Source of the DNA: Limiplasma sp034927815
GTDB taxonomy: Bacteria > Bacillota > Clostridia > Christensenellales > Aristaeellaceae
NCBI GenBank assembly: GCA_034927815.1
Contig: JAYFPK010000011.1
Span: 62,001 to 126,000, forward strand
Direction: 5' to 3'
DNA length: 64,000 bases
Of this stretch, positions 8,405 through 17,713 are shown piece by piece. The position numbers and the translations under genes were made by a program. A model generated the notes under the pieces. It saw nothing but the letters and a program-made list of their open reading frames with translations. It made no database searches and was not told the DNA's origin. Every line of letters starts with the position of its first letter. Position 1 is the first letter of the stretch.

Positions 8405-9283
8405 ATGAGCAGGCTGGAAATTCTCACATATATCAACGCACTTGGGGAAAGCGTTGATTTCTCGCATGGATCAACCTATTGCCCCCAAAATGTGAGCGGT
8501 CTTGCGGACATTCGCTCCACCCTCTATACGATATCCTCCATGGGCCAGGATGGAGATACCTTGGTGGGAACACGAATCGAGAGCCGGGATATTGATATCT
8601 CCGGCTTTTTTCGTACCCGCAGCCCTGATGGGGCCAGAGATGCACGGCGGAAACTGGCGCGGGTACTCAATCCACAGCTTTCGGCAACGCTATTGTATCA
8701 ATATGGTTCATTCAAGCGGCTCATACCTTGCCGGGCAGTCAATGCGCCTGAAATCACAAAGCCTGCCGGATCAATCTATCCCGCCTTTTCCGTCCAGTTG
8801 GCATGCCTGAATCCCTTCTGGCGGGATGAAGTCGAGAGCCGGGACGATATCGCGGCCTGGATAGGCGGCCTGGAGTTCCCTGTTGAGCTCACCACGGCGG
8901 GCAACATCGTTGGATACCGTCAACCCTCGCTCATTGTCAATGTTTTCAACGGCGGGGATGTGAGTACGGGCATCCGGGTGGAGTTCCGCGCTTTGGGGGA
9001 TGTGGAGCGGCCTTTGTTATCCCATGTGGACACCCAAGAATTTATCCGTCTGAACATGCTTTTGCATAACGGCGATGTGCTGACCATGTCCACAGGCTAT
9101 GGGGATAAATGGGCCAGGCTTAATCGCGGCGGCTTCCAAACGGATGCGCTTCATTTTGTGGATGTGGACAGCACCTTTTTGAAACTGTCCCCCGGTGATA
9201 ACCTGATTCGCTATGATGCGGACGAGGGGCTCTCCAATTTGGAGGTATCTATCTACCATACAAACCTTTATCTTGGAGTGTAA
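8405..9283 (+). CDS. Distal tail protein (Dit, siphovirus tail family)
   Basis: A 292-residue protein directly after the tape measure gene. The N-terminal half contains the DTLVGTRIESRDIDISGFF and RRKLARVLNPQLSATLLYQ segments of the siphovirus Dit family, which forms the hexameric hub between tube and baseplate. The C-terminal half is beta-rich (galectin-like in known Dit proteins; here inferred from position only). ATG 8405 has an AGGAGAGG ribosome site. Confidence 0.86.
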   Translation: MSRLEILTYINALGESVDFSHGSTYCPQNVSGLADIRSTLYTISSMGQDGDTLVGTRIESRDIDISGFFRTRSPDGARDARRKLARVLNPQLSATLLYQYGSFKRLIPCRAVNAPEITKPAGSIYPAFSVQLACLNPFWRDEVESRDDIAAWIGGLEFPVELTTAGNIVGYRQPSLIVNVFNGGDVSTGIRVEFRALGDVERPLLSHVDTQEFIRLNMLLHNGDVLTMSTGYGDKWARLNRGGFQTDALHFVDVDSTFLKLSPGDNLIRYDADEGLSNLEVSIYHTNLYLGV

Positions 9284-9284
9284 G

Positions 9285-10394
9285 ATGGAGCTTTACATCT
9301 ATGATTTGCGCATGACCTTGCTGGGGATCGTGGATGAGATTGCCGCATTGGTCTGGACGCGCCGCTATTGGGACAGCGGCGCTTTTTCTTTGCTCCTTCC
9401 GATGACCGCACGCCATGGGGAGCTTCTTCAAATCGGGCGTATCGTCGCCCGGAGAAACTGCGATGAAGCCGCGCAGATTCGTTATCTTAACATCAAGAAA
9501 GACGCGCAGGGCTTGGAACAGATTGAAGTGCAAGGACAGTTCTTGACCCATTGGATCGGGAAGCGCCTTTTGCTGGCTCCCCTGTCCGCAACCATGCCCA
9601 CCCACGAATTGCTGGAAACCATTGTCCGGGAAAACGTGGTTGCGCCTACGGATGAAAAGAGAACCATCCCCGGTGTGGAAATTGGCTCCATGCCGGGACT
9701 GGTGACGGAAACCCTATCCTGTTTTTGTCCAGCTTATCAAAACGCGCTGGAAGTTTGCTCCGACCGCGCCAAGCTGGCGAAGATTGGCTTCAAAATCGCC
9801 ACAGATACGAAAACAGGTAAACATATCTTCCAAGTCTACAAGGGCTTGGACAGAACAGCCGGGCAATCCCAGAACACGGTTGCGATTTTCTCCCCTGATT
9901 TTGATAATGTCCTCTCGCAGGAGTTTACCCGCAGCGTTGAAAACGTTGCGACAGCTATCTTTGTGGGCGGAGCCGAATCGGAGGGGCTGGAGCGCATGGT
10001 TGCGGAAGTATCGGGCGGCGAATCGGGGCTGGAACGCATTGAGTATTTCGATGATTCCTTTGACATTGACCGTTATGGAACAGGTGAGGACAGCGAAACA
10101 CCCATCCCGGAGGAAGAATACCTTGAGCTTTTAAGGAGCAGGGGCAGGCAGGTGCTTGACCAAAAAGCAGAGCATGTGGCCTTTGCCAGCCTGATCGATA
10201 CAAACGCCAGCCTGCGGTATCGAAGTGATTATGATGTGGGCGATAGGGTGACTTGCATCAATCAGCGCTGGAAAGTGCAAATCGAATCACGCATAACGGA
10301 AATCACCGAGAGCTACGAAAGCGGCAGAATGGAGCTTGATATCACCTTTGGCGTTTCCATTCCATCCATTCGGGACGCTCTCAAATGGCGGTAA
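9285..10394 (+). CDS. Siphovirus Gp37-like tail protein (ReqiPepy6 type)
   Basis: A 369-residue protein that takes the place of the tail-associated lysin/Tal gene. The N-terminus MELYIYDLRMTLLGIVDE and WTRRYWDSGAFSLLLP is the conserved opening of Gp37-like proteins, and later FVGGAESEG and YDVGDRVTCINQRW occur, as in the C-terminal hub fold. The start is ATG 9285, right after the Dit stop; an upstream in-frame start overlaps Dit and is not used. It probably forms the trimeric hub below Dit. Confidence 0.8.
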   Translation: MELYIYDLRMTLLGIVDEIAALVWTRRYWDSGAFSLLLPMTARHGELLQIGRIVARRNCDEAAQIRYLNIKKDAQGLEQIEVQGQFLTHWIGKRLLLAPLSATMPTHELLETIVRENVVAPTDEKRTIPGVEIGSMPGLVTETLSCFCPAYQNALEVCSDRAKLAKIGFKIATDTKTGKHIFQVYKGLDRTAGQSQNTVAIFSPDFDNVLSQEFTRSVENVATAIFVGGAESEGLERMVAEVSGGESGLERIEYFDDSFDIDRYGTGEDSETPIPEEEYLELLRSRGRQVLDQKAEHVAFASLIDTNASLRYRSDYDVGDRVTCINQRWKVQIESRITEITESYESGRMELDITFGVSIPSIRDALKWR

Positions 10395-10403
10395 GGAGGA
10401 AGC

Positions 10404-11066
10404 GTGGAAAAGTCCAGTTTTTTTAACTCTGTGGGCGGTGATAGAAAGTATAGCGCTACCGATTGGGCAGAGTATTTTGCTTCGTTGATCGGCAACGGCA
10501 TTTTCGGAAAACCACCTGAGAATTTGTTAATCCTGCCTGGGGATAACATGAACGTTATCGTATCCGTGGGCTCGGCATGGATAAACGGGTACTTTTATAT
10601 GAACACTTCAAGTTTTGTTTTACCCCTGCCAACCCCTGACGGAGTATTAAACCGCATAGACCGGGTGGTCTTACAGTGGAACTTTGATGAACGGGCCATT
10701 ACCGTGAAGATGAAAAAAGGCACCCCCGGTTCCTCTCCTGCCGCCCCGGCACTTCAACGGGACGCAAGCATTTATGAAATGGGGCTTGCGGACGTTTTTG
10801 TACCCGCTGGCGCTGGAACCATCCTTGCCGCAAACATTACGGATTTACGGCATAACGCTGTTTTCTGCGGTATTGTCTCCAGCATTGTTCAAGGGGCCCA
10901 TACCCATGATGCCGCCACCCCCACAAAGGATGGTTTCATGAGCGCCGCCGACAAAAAGGCATTGGACAGGCTCGTTTCCTATGTTACGCAGGATGTCAGC
11001 CCCACCGCAAGTCCGACCTTCAAAACCATTACAGCAGACAAAGTAATCGGCGCCGTTTATGGATGA
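10404..11066 (+). CDS. Baseplate/tail fibre adaptor protein
   Basis: A 220-residue protein starting at GTG 10404 (GGAGGA just upstream). The N-terminal half (FFNSVGGDRKYSATDWAEYF and ILPGDNMNVIVSVGSAWING) is typical of Firmicutes phage baseplate or upper-fibre proteins. The C-terminal part ends with HTHDAATPTKDGFMSAADKK, a His/Asp-rich fibre collar motif that often connects to receptor-binding modules. It probably links the hub to the next protein. Confidence 0.72.
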   Translation: MEKSSFFNSVGGDRKYSATDWAEYFASLIGNGIFGKPPENLLILPGDNMNVIVSVGSAWINGYFYMNTSSFVLPLPTPDGVLNRIDRVVLQWNFDERAITVKMKKGTPGSSPAAPALQRDASIYEMGLADVFVPAGAGTILAANITDLRHNAVFCGIVSSIVQGAHTHDAATPTKDGFMSAADKKALDRLVSYVTQDVSPTASPTFKTITADKVIGAVYG

Positions 11067-11076
11067 GGTGAATTGA

Positions 11077-13065
11077 GTGGGTACTCGAACCATACAGGCA
11101 GGTGTGACCAGCGGCCAGGACATAGACAAGTTTGGCGGCCAATTTGTTACCTTTGGTAAAATCCACAGTGATACGGGCCCCGCAGTCAACGCAAGGGTCA
11201 CATCGGCAACCATGTACATCTTTATGTACAAATCCTATGCGGGTAGCTATCTCAATGTAATCTATGGCGGCAATACCGGCCCTGTGGTTGCCTCCACGAA
11301 TGAGATTAAGGCAAACACCGCATCGCATAGCAGCACAGAAGTTCTTAGGGATTGCGCGGCTCTACTTGCAACGGGCGAAATCAGCACCATTACACTGGGT
11401 ATCGTTGCAATATCAGGCACGGGCAGTAAAATCAACATCAGGACTGGTTGCACCATCAAGCTGGTGATTGAACACGAGCCAGCTTACAGCGCATGTTCGG
11501 CTCCGACAGCCGTTTCCGTCAGTAAGAACAATGTCAAGCCGGGCGAAAGCGTGACGCTCTCTTGGTCAGGGGCAAAAGCCGGCACGGGCATGAGCATCAG
11601 CCAATACCAAATATACCGCGCCACCGCCGCCGCAGGAACATACAGTCTGTTGACCACCATCAACAGCACCGCCACCTCCGGCTCCACCACCGTAACGGCC
11701 CCCACCGCCAACGGTTCCTCGTACTACTATAAAGTGGTTACTATCGGCTCGGTGGCCGGGTACAACAGTGCGCAATCCTCCGTTTATGCGGCGCTGACCT
11801 GCGCCTTTACCGCTCCTGCGGCCCCGAGCTCCGTAACGGTCAATAACGCAACGCCAGACGCAGGCGGGCAGGTCACGCTCTCTTGGTCTGGGGCTGCGGC
11901 AGGCACTAACAATGCCATCGCCGGATATCAGGTGCATAGGGCAACCGCCGCAGGCGGGCCCTACACCCTCTTGCAGAGCATTACCAGCACGGCGGCCAGC
12001 GGTTCCTTGGCTGTCACCGCGCATGCGGCCATGGGCAGTGCTTACTATTACAAGGTTCTCACCGTTGGCAGCCTTTCCAACGGCGCACTCAGCGCGGCAT
12101 ACGCTACGGTCACGAGCAAGGTATATACCGCCTGTACCGCGCCCACCGCTGTTTCGCTCAATAATGCGCTGGTCAATCCGGGCGCTGCCGCCACACTTTC
12201 ATGGTCAGGCGCGGCTGCTGGCACCAACAACCCCATAGCCTCCTATGATGTACACCGTGCCACAGAAGCGGGAGGCGCTTATACGAAGCTGGGGAACTCG
12301 GCCACCACATCCTTTGCGGTCACGGCGCATGCGACCCAGGGGGCCGTCTATTTCTATAAAGTAGTGGCGGTTGGCACGAAATCCGGCTACAACAGCCCAC
12401 TATCGTCTGCCAGTGCATCGCTCAAATCCAACACCGCGCCCTCTGCTCCCACCATTCAAGCGCCCTCTGCCAGCGGCAAGACAACCTATAATCCCAAGCC
12501 CCGCCTGCTGGTGGCCGTTGGCGCGGATAGCGATGGACACCAGCAGACCGTTACAGCGCCGGGCTATTCCCCAAGCACAGCGGGGGCTTGCGCCCCCGGT
12601 AAAAAGCTGGTGCTTCAACGCATTGGTGCCTTGATGGAAGCTGGTAACGTCACGGATACCCTTACTTCCACCGATGCCCTAGGGCTTGTCAGCACAGCTT
12701 CCCGGAGCTATACCTACGGGCCCCGCACCTTTGCGGACAGTTCCCTGGTATCGGGGATAACCCCCATCAAGGCCTCGCATATCAACGAGCTTCGGGCCGC
12801 CATCAATACCGTAAGGGAGTATTATGGTCTGGCCCCGGCAACGTGGGCCTCCACGGTGGCGGCGGGGATCACCTCATTGGCGGGATGGAAGGCCCACATC
12901 CAAGAACTCCGCGACGCAGTGGAGGGCATAGCTGCCTTTATCAACGGCTGGGACACGGCCAGTACCACGAACAACGTTATCTTGCCTGAATGGATAGCCA
13001 TACCGCAGAACAAACCCACGGCCGCTGTGGTGCGGCAACTCAGGGATGTGATTCCCCTGCTGTAA
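11077..13065 (+). CDS. Tail fibre/adhesin with three fibronectin type III repeats
   Basis: A 662-residue protein from GTG 11077. Residues 1-135 form a beta-rich head of no recognised family. Three repeats of about 100 residues follow (roughly 141-235, 245-340, 350-450), each with PTAVS/..VTLSWSGA.AGT and a closing YYYKV-type strand, diagnostic of FN3 modules. The C-terminal ~100 residues include ITPIKASHINELRAAI and a second HIQELRDAVEG, a repeat seen in phage-associated surface proteins. The role inferred is binding of cell-surface glycan. The FN3 units are Ala/Thr rich and similar at DNA level, so copy number could vary by recombination. Confidence 0.78.
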   Translation: MGTRTIQAGVTSGQDIDKFGGQFVTFGKIHSDTGPAVNARVTSATMYIFMYKSYAGSYLNVIYGGNTGPVVASTNEIKANTASHSSTEVLRDCAALLATGEISTITLGIVAISGTGSKINIRTGCTIKLVIEHEPAYSACSAPTAVSVSKNNVKPGESVTLSWSGAKAGTGMSISQYQIYRATAAAGTYSLLTTINSTATSGSTTVTAPTANGSSYYYKVVTIGSVAGYNSAQSSVYAALTCAFTAPAAPSSVTVNNATPDAGGQVTLSWSGAAAGTNNAIAGYQVHRATAAGGPYTLLQSITSTAASGSLAVTAHAAMGSAYYYKVLTVGSLSNGALSAAYATVTSKVYTACTAPTAVSLNNALVNPGAAATLSWSGAAAGTNNPIASYDVHRATEAGGAYTKLGNSATTSFAVTAHATQGAVYFYKVVAVGTKSGYNSPLSSASASLKSNTAPSAPTIQAPSASGKTTYNPKPRLLVAVGADSDGHQQTVTAPGYSPSTAGACAPGKKLVLQRIGALMEAGNVTDTLTSTDALGLVSTASRSYTYGPRTFADSSLVSGITPIKASHINELRAAINTVREYYGLAPATWASTVAAGITSLAGWKAHIQELRDAVEGIAAFINGWDTASTTNNVILPEWIAIPQNKPTAAVVRQLRDVIPLL

Positions 13066-13085
13066 ACATGCCAAGGTTCTGACCC

Positions 13086-13110
13086 GCCGCTTGAGGAAGC
13101 GGCTATTTTT
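13086..13110 (+). terminator. Rho-independent terminator after tail fibre gene
   Basis: Stem GCCGCTT/AAGCGGC with a GAGG loop followed by TATTTTT. It lies between the fibre gene and the lysis cassette. Confidence 0.7.
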
Positions 13111-13137
13111 GTGTATGAAAAGTGGAGGACGATCCAA

Positions 13138-13566
13138 ATGAAAGAAACCTTTTGGAAAACCATCGCAGCCATTGGTACGGGCGCTGTTACCACCTTGCTG
13201 GGCGGCTGGGATAAAGCCCTTGAGATCATGCTCATTGTCGTGGTCATGGATTACATCACGGGCTTTGGCGCTGCGATTAAGACCAAAACCCTCAAATCCA
13301 GCACTGGCTTTGAGGGCCTCATGAAGAAAGGCTCTATGTTCCTGATCGTCATTTTGGCGGCGCAGCTTGACCGGATGACGGGCAATGGGACAGCTTTGTT
13401 CCGCACCAGCACGGCCTTTTTCTTCATTGCCAACGATGCGCTATCCATCGTTGAGAACGTCGGGGAAATGGGCGTGAAACTCCCCGCTTTTTTGAAGAAC
13501 GCTCTGTCCAAGCTCAAAGAGGAAAACGATAACCCTGCTTCTATCGACAAGCCCGACGAGAAATAA
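13138..13566 (+). CDS. Phage holin
   Basis: A 142-residue membrane protein at the head of the lysis cassette. MLIVVVMDYITGFGAAI and GSMFLIVILAAQLDRM are the hydrophobic segments and the D-Y-x-T-G motif of the toxin secretion/phage lysis holin family (phi29/C. difficile TcdE-like). An earlier amphipathic segment TIAAIGTGAVTTLLGG and a later FRTSTAFFFIANDALSI bring the count to three or four membrane helices. The charged C-terminal tail (EENDNPASIDKPDEK) is typical for the regulatory cytoplasmic end. ATG 13138 has GGAGG at 13124-13128. Confidence 0.88.
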   Translation: MKETFWKTIAAIGTGAVTTLLGGWDKALEIMLIVVVMDYITGFGAAIKTKTLKSSTGFEGLMKKGSMFLIVILAAQLDRMTGNGTALFRTSTAFFFIANDALSIVENVGEMGVKLPAFLKNALSKLKEENDNPASIDKPDEK

Positions 13567-13595
13567 GTTCGCACATCAACTGCTGGAGGTGTAAA

Positions 13596-14681
13596 ATGGC
13601 GATTAAAACGAATATCGGACTGGTCGAGTGGGCTAAAAGCATGCTCGGCCAGCCTTATTGGTATGGAACGTGCTGCTACCCCGCAACGGAATCGCTACTA
13701 AAAAGCAAAACCGCTCAGTATCCCTCGCATTATCCATCCTCCCGCACCAGCAGGTACAAAAGCGACATTGCGAAGAAAGCCATTGTCGCGGACTGCGTTG
13801 GCCTTATCAAAGGGTACTACTGGACGCGAGAGGACGGCAAGCTGGTGTACGGGTTGGATGGCAGGCCGGACAAAGGCGCTAACGGCATGTATACCGCCGC
13901 CAAAGTCAAAGGGCCCATGTCAACCATGCCCGAAGTGCCCGGCCTGCTTTTATATAAAACCGGGCATGTGGGCGTTTACATCGGCGGAGGCTATGCGGTT
14001 GAGGCCCAGGGCTTTTCATCTGGGGTTGTCAAAACAAAGGTGGCAGGCCGGGGATGGAGCGCATGGTATGTCTGCCCCTATATCGAGTATGCGGAGGGGG
14101 ACATGCCGGAGCCCGAGCTTCTCAAGCGCACCTTGCGTTATGCGCAGGGTGTTCCCTTCATGCACGGCGAGGATGTGCGCAGCGTCCAAACGATCCTGGC
14201 AGCCTGCGGCTTTGACCCCGGAGCAATCGATGGGAAATATGGCCCAAAGACGGAGGCGGCTGTTCGGTCATTCCAAGCCAAAAATAAGCTGGAGGTGGAT
14301 GGCGTTGTCGGTAGCAAAACGTGGGCGGCATTGGAGGCCGCGCAGAAAGCTCCAGCGCCGGAAGGGTCGGAAGGCAATCCCGCCCCGGATGAAACGGACA
14401 CGGGGAAAAATCCCCCCGGCGGTGAAGAAATACCTCCGCAAGCGCCTTCGCTTGATTTTGGCACCCGGCTACTCAAATACACGAAGGGCAGAAAAATGCT
14501 CTCGGGTGAGGATGTCGCGGCGGTACAAACCCGGCTTGAACTGCTAGGGTTTGCGCCGGGGAAGCTGGATGGCATTTACGGCCCGAAAACCCAGGCTGCG
14601 GTGATTGCTTTTCAGGCAAATCGCGGTATCAAGGTGGACGGCATCGTGGGGCCCGATACCAGGGCCGAACTGGCGAAATGA
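13596..14681 (+). CDS. Endolysin: NlpC/P60-type peptidase with two peptidoglycan-binding domains
   Basis: A 361-residue lysin directly after the holin. The N-terminal domain (1-165) is a CHAP/NlpC-P60-like cysteine peptidase: probable nucleophile Cys67 in VADCVGLIKGYYW and His in KTGHVGVYIGGG. Two peptidoglycan-binding type 1 domains follow (about 175-248 and 285-361), each with the G.DG.YGPKT..AV..FQ pattern. A Pro/Glu/Gly-rich linker separates them. The expected target is the peptide stem of murein. No signal peptide is present, so export depends on the holin. Confidence 0.9.
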   Translation: MAIKTNIGLVEWAKSMLGQPYWYGTCCYPATESLLKSKTAQYPSHYPSSRTSRYKSDIAKKAIVADCVGLIKGYYWTREDGKLVYGLDGRPDKGANGMYTAAKVKGPMSTMPEVPGLLLYKTGHVGVYIGGGYAVEAQGFSSGVVKTKVAGRGWSAWYVCPYIEYAEGDMPEPELLKRTLRYAQGVPFMHGEDVRSVQTILAACGFDPGAIDGKYGPKTEAAVRSFQAKNKLEVDGVVGSKTWAALEAAQKAPAPEGSEGNPAPDETDTGKNPPGGEEIPPQAPSLDFGTRLLKYTKGRKMLSGEDVAAVQTRLELLGFAPGKLDGIYGPKTQAAVIAFQANRGIKVDGIVGPDTRAELAK

Positions 14682-14699
14682 CGTTTCCCGCAACTCATT

Positions 14700-14736
14700 G
14701 GCTCGGCAAAAGGTCTAAACCTGCCGGGCCTTTTTT
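14700..14736 (+). terminator. Rho-independent terminator after endolysin
   Basis: A 9-bp stem (GGCTCGGCA/TGCCGGGCC, one T-G pair) followed by six T. It closes the late operon. Confidence 0.8.
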
Positions 14737-14801
14737 CTATATCACGGGAGGCTGAAATCCCTTGATTTATCAGGTGTTAAAGAGGAAGCTGAGGTGCCGA
14801 A

Positions 14802-15011
14802 ATGGATTTGATTTGGCTGGATGGACAACGTGCGAGGCTCAAGGACTCACCCAATGTGGAGATATCCTTTGCCGAGCAGCCAACGCCGGGCCTGATCGAT
14901 TTGGTGCTCGGGATGCTTTTGCATGAGAAATACACACAAGAAGGAGCAATAGACCATGAAACGCGCACAATGCCTGTATCGAGTATCCACAAAGGGACAG
15001 GTGGATCATGA
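14802..15011 (+). CDS. Small hypothetical protein upstream of recombinase
   Basis: A 69-residue frame from ATG 14802 with a GAGG-rich leader. It overlaps the first 56 nt of the recombinase gene in another frame. The N-terminal ~45 residues (MDLIWLDGQRARLKD...GLIDLVLGMLL) look protein-like; the tail within the overlap is probably only a read-out. No family is recognised. It may be a small regulator, or a leader that couples translation to the recombinase. Confidence 0.45.
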   Translation: MDLIWLDGQRARLKDSPNVEISFAEQPTPGLIDLVLGMLLHEKYTQEGAIDHETRTMPVSSIHKGTGGS

Positions 15012-16530
15012 CGATATTCCCATGCAGAAAATCGCTTGCCGCGAATTTGCCAAGCAGCAAGGCTGGGTAATCGTCAAGGAGATTCAGGAAAAGGGCGTTT
15101 CCGGGTACAAGGTCAGCTCTGATGACCGGGATGCAATCAATGAAATGAAAAGAGACGCAATTGCCGGGAAATTTGATATTCTGCTGGTCTTCATGTTTGA
15201 CCGCATTGGCCGCCGGGAAGATGAAACCCCCTTCGTAGTCCAGTGGTTTGTCCAGCAGGGCATCGAGGTCTGGAGTACCCGCGAGGGAGAGCAGCGTTTT
15301 GATTCCCATGTGGATAAGCTGATCAACTATATCCGCTTCTGGCAATCTTCGGGCGAGAGCGAAAAGACAGCCATCCGCATCCGGACAAAGCAGGCGCAGA
15401 TGCTCCAGGATGGGATTTATCGTGGAGGCTATATCCCATACGGATACCGGCTGGAATTCATGGGCCGGGTCAACAAGAAAAACAACCCTGTGCGTGATAT
15501 GGTCATTGATGAAGAACAGGCAGCCGTGGTTAAGGATATCTTTCACAAAATCGTTGACGAGGGTTATGGCACCCACAGAATCGCCAACTACCTAAATACA
15601 TTAGGTATCCCAACGAAAAATGGCACTACCCTATGGCGGGCGACTACCATTCGGAATCTGGTTGCTAATCAAACCTATATCGGAATGCTGCACATGGGCG
15701 ATGAATACACTGGGCCTTTTGAACAATACCGCATTATTGATGCCTTCTACTTTCATGAGGCAGACCGGGTGGTGCGTGGCCGAGCGCCAAAACCTACACA
15801 GGAGAAGATTGGGCCGCACAGAAGCACAGCGCAAGGCATATTGACCGGAATGATCTATTGTGGAGAATGTGGTCAGCGGTTGACCCACAATCATTGCCGG
15901 AAGAAAAAGCAAAATGAGTTTGGGTTCCACTACTATGAGTGGGATGTATACCGCTGTTTCCGCAAGCTGAACGCGCATAACACCTGCAGGGGGCAATCCA
16001 CCTACATGGCAAACAAGGTGGAGGATGCGGTATTGCCTGCGGTTCGGCAGTTCTTTGCCCGCATTGTCCAGGCACCAGCAGAGGAAATGCTGAAAAAGGC
16101 CGTCATGCAGGAGCACAACGAACTAAACAATGCGCTGCGTGTGGCCGAAAAGGAGCTGAAAAAGGCTCAGACGGAAATGACAGCCCTAGAAGAAGCGGCC
16201 ATGAAAGCCCTGGTAGGAGAAAGCGTACTGGATGATGAGATGATTAAACGCATGATTCCCAAGCGCCGCGCCGCCTTGGAAGCTGCAACCCAGCGGTATG
16301 ACGGGTTGAAGCACCAGCTTAAGGACAGCGCCAAAATAGCTGCCCAAAAGGCCCAGGAGATTGAGCGGACAAAATCCTGGGCAGCAGCATTCCATGTAGC
16401 GAGCTTTGAAACACAGCGTATGATTCTGGCGCGGTTGATCGACCGAGTTATAGTGAAACGGGGCTATGAGATTGAAGTGCGCTTTAAGATCACGGTTAAA
16501 GAATTCGCAGGAGCAAACGCAAAAGCATAG
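14956..16530 (+). CDS. Large serine recombinase (phage integrase/site-specific recombinase)
   Basis: A 524-residue large serine recombinase. The N-terminal resolvase domain holds YRVST with the probable nucleophile Ser11, and LLVFMFDRIGRREDE. The recombinase domain follows (about 160-275, GTHRIANYLNTLGIPTKNG), then a zinc ribbon (YCGECGQRL ... YRCFRK ... C, about 295-345) and a coiled-coil region (about 370-480). ATG 14956 has AAGGAG at 14941-14946. It lies at the right end of the phage late region, the usual place of a serine integrase beside an attachment site. Whether it used the tRNA-Val repeats seen further right is doubtful, because that type of site is normally used by tyrosine integrases. 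Confidence 0.9.
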   Translation: MKRAQCLYRVSTKGQVDHDDIPMQKIACREFAKQQGWVIVKEIQEKGVSGYKVSSDDRDAINEMKRDAIAGKFDILLVFMFDRIGRREDETPFVVQWFVQQGIEVWSTREGEQRFDSHVDKLINYIRFWQSSGESEKTAIRIRTKQAQMLQDGIYRGGYIPYGYRLEFMGRVNKKNNPVRDMVIDEEQAAVVKDIFHKIVDEGYGTHRIANYLNTLGIPTKNGTTLWRATTIRNLVANQTYIGMLHMGDEYTGPFEQYRIIDAFYFHEADRVVRGRAPKPTQEKIGPHRSTAQGILTGMIYCGECGQRLTHNHCRKKKQNEFGFHYYEWDVYRCFRKLNAHNTCRGQSTYMANKVEDAVLPAVRQFFARIVQAPAEEMLKKAVMQEHNELNNALRVAEKELKKAQTEMTALEEAAMKALVGESVLDDEMIKRMIPKRRAALEAATQRYDGLKHQLKDSAKIAAQKAQEIERTKSWAAAFHVASFETQRMILARLIDRVIVKRGYEIEVRFKITVKEFAGANAKA

Positions 16531-16760
16531 AACAGGAAGGACGGCAAGCAAATAATCATTTAGAGTTGGTTTGACGCAGTTATTAGGGGTAAAAACACTA
16601 AATTCAGTACGCATCGGATCAAAAATTTATGGATACGCCTTTTTTGTTGCCGTTATTGGACAAATATGCTATTATGGCGATGGGAAAGGATTATCTTTAC
16701 AATGTAAACCTTTATTTTTATGTTGTAAAGGTATTTCAGGCTTTCATAAGGAGTACCCAT

Positions 16761-16970
16761 ATGACAATATGTGAACAGATCAAAGTTCTCTGCGTTCGCT
16801 CAAATATAAGTATTGCTGAATTAGCTCGACGCTTAGGAACGACACCGCAGAACTTTAGTTCAAAAATGAAACGGGAAAGCTTTACTGTTTCCGACCTAGA
16901 GAGCATAGCATCCGTTGTGGATTGTACCTTTGAGCGTTACTTTGTTCTTGAAGATGGAGATAAAGTTTAA
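16761..16970 (+). CDS. Small XRE-like helix-turn-helix protein
   Basis: A 69-residue protein starting at ATG 16761 (AAGGAG at 16748-16753). The segment MTICEQIKVLCVRSNISIAELARRLGTTPQNFSSKMK is a Cro/C1-type HTH, and it ends with ASVVDCTFERYFVLEDGDKV, a form common in small clostridial regulators. It precedes the AT-rich cargo operon and could control it. The upstream 230 nt after the recombinase hold no recognisable gene; short frames there lack ribosome sites. Confidence 0.78.
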   Translation: MTICEQIKVLCVRSNISIAELARRLGTTPQNFSSKMKRESFTVSDLESIASVVDCTFERYFVLEDGDKV

Positions 16971-17158
16971 GTGAAGGAATGTTGAGTGTTCCCATGTTAA
17001 CATTTTTAGGGGCCAACAAAGATGATTTGTGAGATGCTGCAGCAGTAAGCAGAAACAGTTCAGAATTGATGTTACTGCATGCTGTCGGACTAGATCCCCC
17101 AAATCGGTATGGCGTATATAAAAAGAGTGGTCTAGATTCTGGACTTAAGGAGGCTACT

Positions 17159-17713
17159 ATGGCTAGAAATAAGTTAAGTGGAGCGGATTATCTCCTGTAT
17201 TTTCTTTTTTGCGACAATCAGCAACCAATATGTGGAGCGATTCGTTTAACAAAGATGATGTTTCTTTTTGAAAAAGAAATAATGCCTCTTCTGGCGGATA
17301 AGGGGTTGGACTCAGATCACATGCCTGAATTTATTGCATATAACTTCGGGCCGTTTTCGAAAGATGTTTATGAGCAAATAGAGTTGTTCAAAAACATCTC
17401 GTTCATAACTGTAGAAAGTATACCTCTTAAGGAAGATTTAGGAGAATCGGATGATTGGGAGGAAGATGAGTCCGGCGAATATCTGCAGCAATCAGATGGG
17501 ATGTACTATAAATACAAAATAGCAAAACGTGGACGGGATTATGTTGAGCAGAAAATAGAGCCGCTTCTCACTGAGGAACATAAGGCCGTTTTAGTCAATT
17601 TCAAGAAGCAGATCAATCTTCTAACTCCTAAGAAGATACTTTATTATGTATATTCGAAATACCCCGATTTCACGACAAATTCTTTGATTAAGGATGAGGT
17701 TTTGGGAGAATGA
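17159..17713 (+). CDS. YwgA / SocA-Panacea-like protein, first gene of cargo operon
   Basis: A 184-residue protein from ATG 17159 with AAGGAGG at 17148-17154. The pattern AIRLTKMMFLFEKEI...FIAYNFGPFSKDVYEQIELF resembles YwgA-type and Panacea/SocA-type phage- and toxin-antitoxin-associated proteins, in which a 'K...l.yla...yGP....vy..i..L' motif is typical. Family assignment is tentative. A highly acidic stretch (EDLGESDDWEEDESGE) sits in the middle. The stop overlaps the next start (ATGA at 17710), so the pair is coupled. A sensor, antitoxin or chaperone-like role in the operon is possible. Confidence 0.6.
   Translation: MARNKLSGADYLLYFLFCDNQQPICGAIRLTKMMFLFEKEIMPLLADKGLDSDHMPEFIAYNFGPFSKDVYEQIELFKNISFITVESIPLKEDLGESDDWEEDESGEYLQQSDGMYYKYKIAKRGRDYVEQKIEPLLTEEHKAVLVNFKKQINLLTPKKILYYVYSKYPDFTTNSLIKDEVLGE

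Noticed and set aside
11500..12450. CRISPR-like or DNA repeats in the fibre gene
   Set aside because: The repeats are about 300 nt apart, in frame and encode FN3 modules; no short repeat-spacer pattern exists anywhere in the window.
13768..14547. 259-residue + frame within the endolysin gene
   Set aside because: Shifted-frame shadow rich in Arg, Pro and Ser; the endolysin frame has clear catalytic and binding domains.
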